A stretch of DNA of 20,252 nucleotides from Silene noctiflora. Lineage: Eukaryota > Streptophyta > Magnoliopsida > Caryophyllales > Caryophyllaceae. The position numbers and the translations under genes were made by a program. Below the pieces are notes generated by a model. It saw only the letters and a list, made by a program, of their open reading frames with translations. It was not told the DNA's origin and searched no databases. This document shows, in pieces, positions 8,989 to 16,654 of this stretch. How positions within the stretch are numbered: the first letter of the stretch is position 1; each line of letters begins with the position of its first letter. The stretch covers positions 202,874-223,125 of the forward strand of contig VHZZ01000059.1 of assembly GCA_009801015.1 (NCBI GenBank). The letters run 5' to 3'.

Positions 8989-9395
8989 ATTATGTAAATA
9001 TGGTACCCACACCCAACCCCTCAACACATGGTATGTATAATTTGGCATACAGCTCAAGAGTACCCTAAACTATTTGGTACCATTACAATTGAGATAAGAG
9101 CATACAATATAAAGGGACCCTCCTACCATAATTGAAAAAATGTCTTTATCGTTAGTTAGAAAGACAACATATCCTCCTCCCCCTTCAATTATCTCCTAAA
9201 GTATATGCCTTAAATACAAAGGGACACATCAAATTTGGCTTCCAATTAGGAAGGTGTTAGGAAGGTATGGAAGAAGAGAACATGAACAAATTAAGTCCCA
9301 TCTTTTGCCTAACTCTTTGACTTGACTCATTCATACAAGAAATCTTTAGTTAGGTTTGTTTCAACAAAAAGACAAAAACCCGACTCTTTGTTTCT
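8989..9395. other. Intergenic spacer, nothing recognised
   Basis: Mixed-composition sequence with no open frame of note and no repeats found by eye. Confidence 0.45.
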
Positions 9396-10200
9396 GGTCA
9401 TTTCGTTACGTTTGCTTTTGGGATGAAGAACAAGGAATGAGAGATGTATGTATGCTCTTTAAAATACAAAAAGTGAAAAAGTAACGCGAACTTGGAAACA
9501 TAAGGAAATGGCTGAGATACTCCAAATATGGAAATGTAAAAAATTGATCGGAATAGATGGTGATCTGATGATTTCTTTACGTTTGCTTTTGGAACGAAGA
9601 TCGGGAAAATAACAGAAGTATACTTTAGAAATACAAAAAGTGAAAAAAGTAAATAAATTTCATACTTAAAAACGAAAACGTAAGGAAATGACTTAGACAT
9701 TATGTGCTTTTGGGACGAAGACACGAAAAATAACAGAAGTATCCTTTAAAATACAAAAAGTGAAAAAGCAACACGAACATGGAAACATAAGGAAATGGCT
9801 GAGATATCCCAAATTTAGAAATTTAAAAAATTGATCGGAATAGATGGTGATCTAATCATTTCGTTCCGTTTGCTTTTGGAACGAAGACAAGGAAAATAAC
9901 AGAAGTATGCTTTAAAAAAATACAAAAAGTGAAAAAAAAAAAGCACGAAAATGAAAAAAAGTAAATAAATTCCGTACTTAGAAACGAAAACGTATGGAAA
10001 TGACTTAAGACATTATGTTTGCTTTTGGGACGAAGACCAGAAAAATAACAGAAGTATACTTTAAAAATACAAAAAGTGAAAAAAAATTAAAAAATTAAAA
10101 AAGTAAATAAATTCCATATTTAGAAACAAAGACGGAAGGAAATGATTGAGAAACCCAAATATGAAAAACGTAAAGAATTGATCGAGATAGATCGGGGAAG
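9396..10200 (+). repeat. Tandem array of alternating 120-170-bp units (dimer about 290-315 bp)
   Basis: The anchor (T)GCTTTTGG(G/A)A(C/T)GAAGA occurs near 9411, 9582, 9704, 9869 and 10018, each followed by ACAGAAGTAT, CTTTA.AATACAAAAAGTGAAA and a variable tail. Units alternate between a type with GGAAACATAAGGAAATGGCT and ATTGATCGGAATAGATGGTG and a type with AAATAAATTCCATACTTA and CGTAAGGAAATGACTTA. Same-type spacing is 293, 287 and 314 bp, so the repeat evolves as a dimer. The last unit is a hybrid or degenerate one ending near 10200. Hydrophobic open frames on the minus strand follow from the repeat and are not called as genes. Confidence 0.8.
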
Positions 10201-10700
10201 AAGGGAGATGTACAATTGTAAAATGACTTAGTATAACCAAACCAAGCAATAAGGGGTGTCCATATTGATAATTGAATACCCAAATAAGCAAATAGACAAA
10301 AGCCTTGGAGAAGCAAAGTCTTGCCCTTTGCCAACCCCAAGTTGTGCATAGAATAGGATGCTTGTAAAATAATTGTTCTTATATCAAGAACAAGCACATG
10401 GTACAACTTAAGCCTAACCTTGTGGAAAATACACTAAATTTGGAGTACATAATAATATTATTTTATATATAAATATATCAAAAAAAAGTACAAGACTACA
10501 AACTTTGTAATAGATGCTCATTCTATGAGAATATACCTATTTCCATAACCTAAATGACAGGGCAATGGAAGAACATGGGGGGTGTTTCGACTTTCGGGTT
10601 CAAATCGACATCCTGTCATTTTACAGGCCTTCGGAGACAGTATAGCTTAACGACGATTATTTGATCAAACCATATTTATAATACTATTTACTTCAGGGTT
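10201..10700. other. Spacer downstream of the EIN3-like gene
   Basis: No gene or element is supported. It may include the extreme 3' end of the EIN3-like transcript, but I could not place a canonical AATAAA on the minus strand. Confidence 0.4.
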
Positions 10701-10757
10701 TTCAATAATTAGCTACATAAAATAGTCTCGAAATGAGGATAAATAAGGCCTCTAGAG

Positions 10758-10808
10758 TTCCCATCATTGTGAGGCCTGACTGCAACTAATGCTAAGATGA
10801 TGGGAACT
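10758..10808 (-). other. Inverted repeat in the probable 3' UTR or terminal intron
   Basis: GTTCCCATCAT (10758-10768) and ATGATGGGAAC (10798-10808) are perfect 11-bp inverted repeats around a 29-bp loop. The site lies about 230 bp past the stop codon of the EIN3-like gene, so the mRNA may contain this stem-loop. A function is not evident. Confidence 0.5.
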
Positions 10809-11021
10809 AACTATACTACTAAGCGCTAAATTCAGGGTGAGTGCGCGAAGAGGAAATGCCGAGAGACTTTTTTTTGTGTCTTGGCGAAAATCTAAGGGAC
10901 CAAAAGGATTAAAGACATGGCTAAAGTTCAGCAGGAAGGAGTTTCACCAGTTTAAAGAAGAGACGTAAAAGCAATCTCCTCCTTAAAAATGTACAGCTTT
11001 GTGTATCACAGCTTGATTTGA

Positions 11022-11036
11022 AGTCTTGACCTTACC
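11022..11036 (-). promoter_or_regulatory. Strong splice-donor motif right after the stop codon (possible 3' UTR intron)
   Basis: On the minus strand the coding sequence ends CTC TAA and runs on as G|GTAAGGTCAAG, so the stop is followed by a near-consensus plant 5' splice site with GT at 11035-11034. The stop codon stays in the exon, so splicing here would only remove 3' UTR sequence. A plausible acceptor with a pyrimidine tract (CCTTTTGGTCCCTTAG on the minus strand) lies near 10890-10905. RNA evidence is lacking. Confidence 0.45.
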
Positions 11037-13097
11037 TTAGAGGTTCCATATCGGGTTGTCAGGCCTCAAGAGCGGTTCAAAGTCGAGGTTAAATGGGCCG
11101 TTGAACCCAAAGTCTGCTATGTCGTTCATAGGCATTCCGAAATCAAGCTGTTGCATTCCGCCTGGTGTGAAAACAGAACTGTTCATGTTGGATCCATGTG
11201 AAACATTGTTGACGAAACCATTACTCACAGGAGTCTGTTGCTTCTGGATTATGCCCTGGTTGGTGAAACCATTATCCATCGGGGTTTGGATCTTTTGTCG
11301 GTTTTGGATCATGTTTGAGCCTTGAAAGACGCCAACGAACCCATTATCCATCGGTTGTGCCTGGTTAAAGAAGCCATTGTCAAGTTGAAACTGCGGTTGC
11401 GGTTGAGGTTGAGCTTGAGCTTGATGTTGTAGTTGTGGTTGTGGTTTACCCTGATTATGATCTTTCATTCCCTGGGAAACATTATTTCCAAAGACAGCGC
11501 CACCAAACCCAGAATTAGTTTCCAAGACAGTGTCGTTACCAAGATTAACATTCTTATTCGACTGAAGATTGGTGTCGTAAATGGACATGAGGTTGGAAAT
11601 CAGCTTCTGACCATCGCCAGGAAGTCCAAGTCTGGAAACATTAAATGTAGCCTGTGATTGGGTGGTAGATTGAAGAGCAAACTTTTCCTGTTGGGCAAAG
11701 GGTGATGTGAAATTGACGGATTCAAGAGAAGGGTGTTTCTCGATTGGAGTCTGAAAGTTGGGGACTCCAACTCCATGACTCGAGTGAACCCTAAACGAGC
11801 AGCTAATCTGGTGATTATTCCTCGAGATCCTGTCGGGGAAACCAAGACGAGAGTCACTGTAAGGACATTGAGGATACTCGCAAAGAAATACTTTCTGATC
11901 GATCATAGCCGGTAGGCCAGAGGATGGCTGCTTTCTCTTCTCGCTGAAATCAGAACTGTTCTCGAAAACCTCTCCCTTGATTACAGGAGTCATCATATTC
12001 ATTGAATTTGCCACATATTTCTCTCTATCGGACCCAATTCCAAACTGGTAGAGATTGATGTTTTGTGGCTTGCAATCTTCGACCTCGCTGCTGGGATCCG
12101 GGTCAACCCCGTCAACATCATAGTCACTGGTATCACTAATGACCAAAGATCCACTTCCTCCGGGCATTGGAGGTGGGCACCGATCAGGATACATCTTCCT
12201 AGCAAGGGCTTCTTCTTGATTTATAATGGCTAGCCATGTGGCACTTTCTTTGGCTGTCATCTTATCCTGCAAGCACTTTGACTGGCGGACGAGCTTCCGG
12301 ATTTTGGCTATATCAGGAGACATGTGCTTGATCACAGCAGTCAGAACGCTCACCTTCCAGGCTTTCTTGAGATCATGAGGCTTCTTATACGGAGGTGGCC
12401 CCTGATCATTAGGAATCCCAAGCTGAGACCACCATTCTTCATTACCGATGGGCCACCACGGTGGAGGAAGTCCCTTCTCCAAGGGAAACCGCCTTTGAGG
12501 GGGGTCACAGTGCTGCATAAGTGCAGACAAGAGAGAGCCAAGAGTCGTGTCTTGGAGCTCCTGCAAAGTGTGTGGAGTGGACCCCATCATGCTGCAATCT
12601 TCACTCATTCCAGGAATAGAATGATCAGCTTGGTATTTGGCAATAGCAGCCGGACCATTCCGGTCAAACCGGACCTTCTCTTTCCACCAGGCCCGGAGAT
12701 TGTCCGAAGCTCCACTAACAGGCTTCCCCTTCTCAGGAATGATCCCATACACAAATCCCTGAGCCTTACAAACCTCCATCATCTTAAGCATATACTTGAG
12801 AATCCCGTCTTGAGCCCTCGACATCTTCTTCCTCCGAGCCTGCTCCTGGGACTGACGCTGCTTTGCGCTATCAACCCCTTCTTTACCCTTATCCTTACTT
12901 TGTTCCTTAAGCTTCTTCAAAAGCATCTTATCCCTCCACATCCTTCGCTCAAGCTCATCCACATCAACATCCTCATCAGAGTAATCATCCTCGTTCCCAT
13001 CCTGTTCTTCACGAACAGGTCCATCTTCCCCATGGACACTCGAGGGAGGAGGGTACTCAAAATCAGGACAATAACCCATATCTTCAAAGAAACCCAT
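11037..13097 (-). CDS. EIN3/EIL1: EIN3/EIL1-type ethylene-insensitive 3-like transcription factor
   Basis: Nuclear DNA-binding protein that activates ethylene-response genes such as ERF1 after EIN2 signalling; in Arabidopsis it is degraded through EBF1/EBF2 F-box proteins without ethylene. The coding sequence is one uninterrupted 686-codon frame. Order seen: acidic N terminus (24-48), basic stretch [18 protein letters not shown] (51-68), conserved [20 protein letters not shown] (112-131) and [16 protein letters not shown] (134-149), then the core DNA-binding fold at about 184-300 with [37 protein letters not shown] and [19 protein letters not shown] second conserved block (403-433) has C-X4-C-X17-H-X3-C, and a third is [15 protein letters not shown] (494-508). 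The tail is a Q/P-rich run (551-571) and repeated MDNGF motifs. ATG at 13097 is chosen because an in-frame TGA lies at 13136-13134 with no ATG between; the frame does run six codons further, to a TTG. At 686 residues it is longer than Arabidopsis EIN3 (628). EIN3 versus EIL1 cannot be settled. Confidence 0.97.
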   Translation of the reverse strand: MGFFEDMGYCPDFEYPPPSSVHGEDGPVREEQDGNEDDYSDEDVDVDELERRMWRDKMLLKKLKEQSKDKGKEGVDSAKQRQSQEQARRKKMSRAQDGILKYMLKMMEVCKAQGFVYGIIPEKGKPVSGASDNLRAWWKEKVRFDRNGPAAIAKYQADHSIPGMSEDCSMMGSTPHTLQELQDTTLGSLLSALMQHCDPPQRRFPLEKGLPPPWWPIGNEEWWSQLGIPNDQGPPPYKKPHDLKKAWKVSVLTAVIKHMSPDIAKIRKLVRQSKCLQDKMTAKESATWLAIINQEEALARKMYPDRCPPPMPGGSGSLVISDTSDYDVDGVDPDPSSEVEDCKPQNINLYQFGIGSDREKYVANSMNMMTPVIKGEVFENSSDFSEKRKQPSSGLPAMIDQKVFLCEYPQCPYSDSRLGFPDRISRNNHQISCSFRVHSSHGVGVPNFQTPIEKHPSLESVNFTSPFAQQEKFALQSTTQSQATFNVSRLGLPGDGQKLISNLMSIYDTNLQSNKNVNLGNDTVLETNSGFGGAVFGNNVSQGMKDHNQGKPQPQLQHQAQAQPQPQPQFQLDNGFFNQAQPMDNGFVGVFQGSNMIQNRQKIQTPMDNGFTNQGIIQKQQTPVSNGFVNNVSHGSNMNSSVFTPGGMQQLDFGMPMNDIADFGFNGPFNLDFEPLLRPDNPIWNL

Positions 13098-13162
13098 CTC
13101 AGAAAAAAAAACCAACCAACTTTCGACAACAGATCAATAATATATAAACTCGACCACAATAA

Positions 13163-13195
13163 TCACATGAGGCGTTTTCCGTCACAGAAACACAT
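13163..13195 (-). CDS. Upstream ORF of 10 codons in the EIN3-like leader
   Basis: On the minus strand ATG at 13195 opens the peptide MCFCDGKRLM and stops at TGA (13165-13163), 65 nt before the main start codon. The final methionine codon is directly followed by the stop, so a minimal start-stop element is nested in the same frame. Both lie within the last leader exon proposed above, so they should be on the mRNA if that acceptor is used. Upstream ORFs often lower translation of the main frame; here that is inference from position alone. Confidence 0.5.
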   Translation of the reverse strand: MCFCDGKRLM

Positions 13196-13481
13196 CCAAA
13201 GAAGGAATGATGTTTTTCTCACCTATAAGAACAAATGATGGAAACTCAGAGATTAATACTTTGAGACGAAATCGGATTCATTGAACAAGATAATGATCAA
13301 ATAAATGTCACACAAAGCATACACACTTACCATTAAAGCTAATTTATTAAACAGATTTTGTGCAGCAAAACACGTCTTCAACATCACAAACTTTTCACAT
13401 TTCACAATAATGATAAACTACTTTCTTTAATTACTAACTAATTACTTACAACAATAATATGCAGTCAAACATCATCAAAAT

Positions 13482-13751
13482 AAATGTTAAAATTCCCTAT
13501 ATTTTTAACTAAAACCATTTTAAAATTCCGTCTTAATCCTTTATTTACCTTCGATTAAACTACCCGTAGAAAGGATACAAAAGGTTAACAAATGATTACA
13601 ATTTACAAATTACAATAAATGTTAAAATTCCCTATATTTGTAACTAAAACCATTTTAAAATTCCGTCTTAATCCTTTATTTACCTTCGATTAAACTACCC
13701 ATAGAAAGGATAAAAAAGGTAAACAAATGATTACAATTTACAATTTACAAA
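13482..13751. repeat. 135-bp tandem duplication inside the leader intron
   Basis: AAATGTTAAAATTCCCTATA starts at 13482 and again at 13617, a period of 135. The two units, 13482-13616 and 13617-13751, differ at about four positions by eye, roughly 3 percent, so the duplication is fairly recent. A degenerate, partial third unit (ACTACCC..., AAAGGTAAACAAATAATT) follows to about 13797, and a weaker echo lies near 14150-14220. The array sits between the candidate donor and acceptor of the 5' UTR intron. Confidence 0.85.
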
Positions 13752-14390
13752 TTACAATACTACCCGGAACGAATAAAAAAAAGGTAAACAAATAATTGGG
13801 ACGGTCGAGTAATTAATAATAATCTATCAACCAATTATAAAAATGAAAATTAGGATAAAGGTCAATTTTTTTAAATAATTTTTTTTATACTATATAAAAG
13901 TTGTGTAAGAAAAAAGTATATAGATCTCCATTTATACGGATCTGATTGTTTAAATCTCAAGCTAATAAGCATCATTTTTGTACAAATTTTCCATTTTTAA
14001 ATCAAACCCAGCTATATAATTCAACAATTAAGCAACTTTAACCAAAATTTAACTAAAAACTTAACAAAAAAAAAAAAAAAAACATAAAAATCATATGAAC
14101 AAATAAATACAAGCAAATTAAAGAAAACCCATGAAAATTCAACAATCATTTATTTATCTTTAATTAAAATACCCATCCCAAAAAATAAAAAGGTTAGTAA
14201 ATAAATGATCATCAAATGATTAATATACACTTAATTAATAAAAAAGATGATTAATTTAATTAAGATAAAATTCAGACAAGTAAGTAAATAAGTAAAAATA
14301 CCCTTTTTATGATGAAGTTGAAGAAAAGTCTTAGAGAGAGAAAGTAGAGAGAGAAAGTAGTTGTGAAATGCAATTGGGTGCTTAGAAAAA

Positions 14391-14530
14391 GAGGTTATTT
14401 CTAAGCTGGAAGACAAAATATAGTGATGGATGGAGTGCTATTGTGTGTGTGTGGAGGCTGCTTATATTATTATTTTATTATTATAGTGGCTTAACTATGG
14501 TTAGTTTTCATTCTTCACCATGGTTAAATT
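14391..14530 (-). promoter_or_regulatory. Core promoter region of the EIN3-like gene
   Basis: On the minus strand a TATA-like TATATTTTG lies at 14422-14414, which would place transcription start near 14385-14390, just before the CT-rich leader. A second AT-rich candidate (ATAATATAAGC) lies at about 14455-14470. Between them is a short CA/TG dinucleotide run (14441-14453). Further upstream are CCATGGTTAA words. No response element is assigned. The exact start site cannot be fixed from sequence. Confidence 0.45.
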
Positions 14531-14629
14531 AAACTACTTTCCTATTGTTACTTTCTTTAACTTTCTACTTTTGGTAAACATGGTAAAGTGAAGGGGTTAA
14601 TTGGGTCGGGTTTAAGTTAGAGAAGGCGA

Positions 14630-15005
14630 TGGGCAGTGTCGTGCCGGCCCGTGTTCCGGTGTGCCTAGCCATAATTTTGGCCTGGCTTAGGCACGGTCAA
14701 TCGTGCTTTTAGGGTCGTGTCGTGTCGGTTTGCTTTTCCCAACCCCCTGTGCCCCGCTCTTGTCCCGGGTAAAGTCGGGTCTGACTTGTGCCAGACTCAT
14801 GTCGCTCGTCTTGCTTCGAATATTTTTAATGGTTTTTTAATTATTTACTCATAAATCGTCGTGCCCGTGTGCTTGGGCCATCATGCGTTGTGATGGGCTA
14901 TGCCTAGGCCTGCCTCTTACCCGGTCGTGTCGGACTCGGGTCATGTCGTTTTCTTCACCGTGTCGTGCCGGACTCGTGCCGCCCGCCTTGGCTCGGCCCG
15001 AAATA
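14630..15005. repeat. GC-rich CGTGTCGTGCCGG-type repeat, probable transposon remnant
   Basis: About 370 bp dense in CGTGTCG, GTGCCGG and CTCGGG words, with an AT-rich core at about 14820-14863. A GACTCATGTCGCTCGTCTTG block near 14803 has a partial direct echo near 14967-14996. Abrupt composition change at both sides and the word structure recall GC-rich non-autonomous hAT-like plant elements, but I could not find matching terminal repeats or a target duplication, so the class is open. It begins about 100 bp upstream of the EIN3-like promoter. Confidence 0.5.
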
Positions 15006-15382
15006 CATACTCTAGTTTAAGTCGGATCAATACTGGTGTGGATTTTTAATCATATGAGTCGGGAGAGGTTATTTTGAGGAGGGTTATTATTTGGGAATAA
15101 AGGTCAGTATTCGATAATAAGCATTCAGTCTGATTGAATTAGGTCGGTTTCGGATTTTCAGGATAGATTCTAGGCAAGTCAAGTTATTAGGATTAGGTGA
15201 GCTTTGTCTTATTGAACTTTTGGTCTATAAAATGAATTGTGATCTGCATCATTTTTATGTTATCTTATGTCTCACTATCGTAACTTTATCGTACATTATA
15301 CTTTATTAAATACTCCCTCCACACAACTATCTTCACCTCATTTGCTTTTGAAAGATTAAAGTTTCTGAATTTTCATTATGAA
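15006..15382. other. Intergenic spacer, nothing recognised
   Basis: AT-rich. A TACTCCCTCC word at about 15313 resembles a Stowaway terminus, but no matching end was found. Confidence 0.4.
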
Positions 15383-15680
15383 GAAATGGAAAAAATAATC
15401 TCTGCCATGGTTTAGGGCCATATTTTTTTTTTTTTTTTGATAAGGTAATAAAACTAGATTGATCCCCTAAGGTGGGATCAACCTATCTCATCTTTTCGAA
15501 CGATAAAGGTAAGTTGAAGCCACCGGCTTTCAAACTACCTGAAAAGAGTTTAGCATTTGGGTTGAATGGTAATAAATGGCATTTCCTTTTATATTGTAGT
15601 AAAAGCTTGTGTAAGATTCTATTATAGTACAAATTGTGATTTTTATTGGTTACATTGGCTCTATTATTTTTTGTAGACAA
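15383..15680 (+). repeat. Segmental duplication copy 1, interrupted by a retroposed insert
   Basis: Matches 16229-16395 in the same orientation. Shared blocks include GCATTTGGGTTGAAT, TGGCATTT, GTAAAGCTTGTGTAAGA or a close variant, ACAAATTGTGAT and TTGGCTCTATTATTT. The two copies lie about 700-850 bp apart. This copy carries a 124-bp insert absent from the other. Confidence 0.75.
15424..15547 (-). mobile_element. Short retroposon insert with poly(A) tail (SINE or truncated LINE)
   Basis: On the plus strand it begins with the rest of a 16-base T run (15423-15438) followed by GATAAGGTAATAAAACTAG, so the element is on the minus strand and ends in ATTACCTTATC plus poly(A). Flanks GTTTAGGGCCATAT (15410-15423) and GTTTAGCATTT (15548-15558) fit a diverged target duplication. 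The paralogous copy at 16257-16270 (TTTTAGGAGCATTT) shows the site without the insert. No clear pol III A and B boxes are visible, so a 5'-truncated LINE is as likely as a SINE. Confidence 0.65.
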
Positions 15681-15810
15681 ACATAAATTGGCTCTATTAT
15701 TATTGCACAAATTTTGTAACTTTGTGTAATTTAACAGGATGTGGCTCAACCGTGGTTACTTTGCATGGTTCACCATGGTTAAAGTACATTTTTTTGTTAT
15801 TTTTTAAAAG

Positions 15811-16133
15811 GGTAATGATAAATATAGTCCTTAGGGTTTTATTTAAGCATTAAATACCTTTCAAATTTGGTATTAATTTTGGAATTAAGAACCAAATTAT
15901 ACATTCACCAATACAATTAATGCGCATATTAAGTATTTGTTTCCTCTTTTAGCTTCTTAAATACAGCCCTAAAGGTTGTATTTATTATTTTTTTTTTTTT
16001 AAAGAGAAATAATAAATATAATCTTTTGGGCTGTATTTAAGAAACTTTAGTTCTTAATTCCAAAATTAATACACCAAATTTAAAAGGTATTTAATGTTTA
16101 AATACGATCCTAATAACTGTATTTATCATTACC
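15811..16133. mobile_element. Two related AT-rich MITEs arranged as inverted copies
   Basis: The outer ends are GGTAATGATAAATATAGTCC at 15811 and ACTGTATTTATCATTACC ending at 16133. Each half has an additional inner copy of the same terminus: CTTAAATACAGCCCTAAAGG at about 15957 and ATATAATCTTTTGGGCTGTA at about 16016, separated by a T run. Internal blocks such as AAATACCTTT and TTTTGGAATTAAGAACC in the left half recur in reverse complement in the right half. This is best read as two copies of one MITE head-to-head (15811 to about 15990, about 16003 to 16133), the second somewhat shortened. No clear target duplication was found. Confidence 0.7.
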
Positions 16134-16228
16134 ATTTTTAATTTCTATTTTTGACGGATATGATCGTTCTATTAAGATGAATGGTTATGGACATGTCTAC
16201 ATAGTCACATGGATCTTCATCTTTACAA

Positions 16229-16395
16229 ATAAATGGAGAAAAGAATATTTGCCATGTTTTAGGAGCATTTGGGTTGAATTGTAAAAAAATGGCATTTGCT
16301 TTTTATATTATATTTGTAGTAAAGCTTGTGTAAGACTTTATATATTGCACTACAAATTGTGATATTTTATTGGTTACTTTGGCTCTATTATTTAT
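16229..16395 (+). repeat. Segmental duplication copy 2 (without the insert)
   Basis: Partner of 15383-15680. It reads through GCCATGTTTTAGGAGCATTT where copy 1 carries the 124-bp retroposed insert, and so records the pre-insertion site. Confidence 0.75.
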
Positions 16396-16441
16396 CCTTC
16401 TTTTATCATAACTCAATCTCTAGTCTACACGTATGCTTAGT

Positions 16442-16504
16442 ACAATAATAGTGCCTCGTTGCACCAAAAAAAAAAAAAAAAAAAAAAAACAATAGTAGTG
16501 CCTC
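16442..16504 (+). mobile_element. Minimal poly(A) retroposition with 16-bp target duplications
   Basis: ACAATAATAGTGCCTC (16442-16457) is repeated after the insert as ACAATAGTAGTGCCTC (16489-16504), with one mismatch. Between them are only GTTGCACC and 23 A residues. Target duplications of this length with a poly(A) tail are the mark of target-primed reverse transcription by LINE machinery. The insert is therefore an extremely 5'-truncated LINE, SINE or mRNA copy. The pure A run and near-identical flanks suggest a young event. Confidence 0.85.
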
Positions 16505-16654
16505 TTTTTAATCTAGACTAGAAAGATGCTGATACTCCTATAATGTTTCAACTCATAAGGGAAATGGACAAATAGTACTTGTAAATTTACCAAATACTAG
16601 GACTATAAGTTTGTGTAAGGATGAAAGTAGGTCGTGTTTTAAGACGGATCATCG

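Larger units (their letters stand above)
13098..14390 (-). other. 5' leader of the EIN3-like gene, probably with an intron
   Basis: EIN3-family genes commonly have an intron-free coding region and an intron in the 5' UTR; this region fits. On the minus strand a pyrimidine-rich leader (CTCTCTCTACTTTCTCTCTC, about 14332-14355) ends in CATAAAAAGG|GTATTT, a candidate donor with GT at 14301-14300. A good acceptor, TTTGTTCTTATAG|GTGAG, has AG at 13224-13223. Splicing these would leave about 125 nt of leader before the start codon. A second strong donor, ATG|GTAAGTGTG at 13330, could define an alternative or extra exon. The putative intron is AT-rich, contains an A-run when read on the plus strand (14065-14082), and holds the 135-bp duplication below. 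Confidence 0.6.

Noticed and set aside
9396-10200. Possible CRISPR array because of regularly spaced repeats.
   Set aside because: Repeat units are over 100 bp, lack uniform spacers, and the setting is a plant nuclear genome.
9398-10406. Several hydrophobic open frames on the minus strand, 76-108 codons.
   Set aside because: They follow the tandem array and reappear with each repeat unit; no start context or domain supports coding.
13098-13115. Extension of the EIN3-like frame upstream to a TTG at 13115 (six more codons).
   Set aside because: Plant nuclear genes start at ATG. The extra codons include a homopolymer run, and ATG at 13097 gives the family-like beginning [10 protein letters not shown].
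12324-13238. 304-codon frame on the plus strand.
   Set aside because: It is antisense to the EIN3-like coding sequence and shows no domain; it is a shadow of the conserved gene's codon pattern.
14480-15785. CACCATGGTTAAA words at about 14520 and 15770 as flanking repeats of one large insertion.
   Set aside because: The similarity is short and the intervening DNA contains several unrelated elements; no matching ends support a single insertion.
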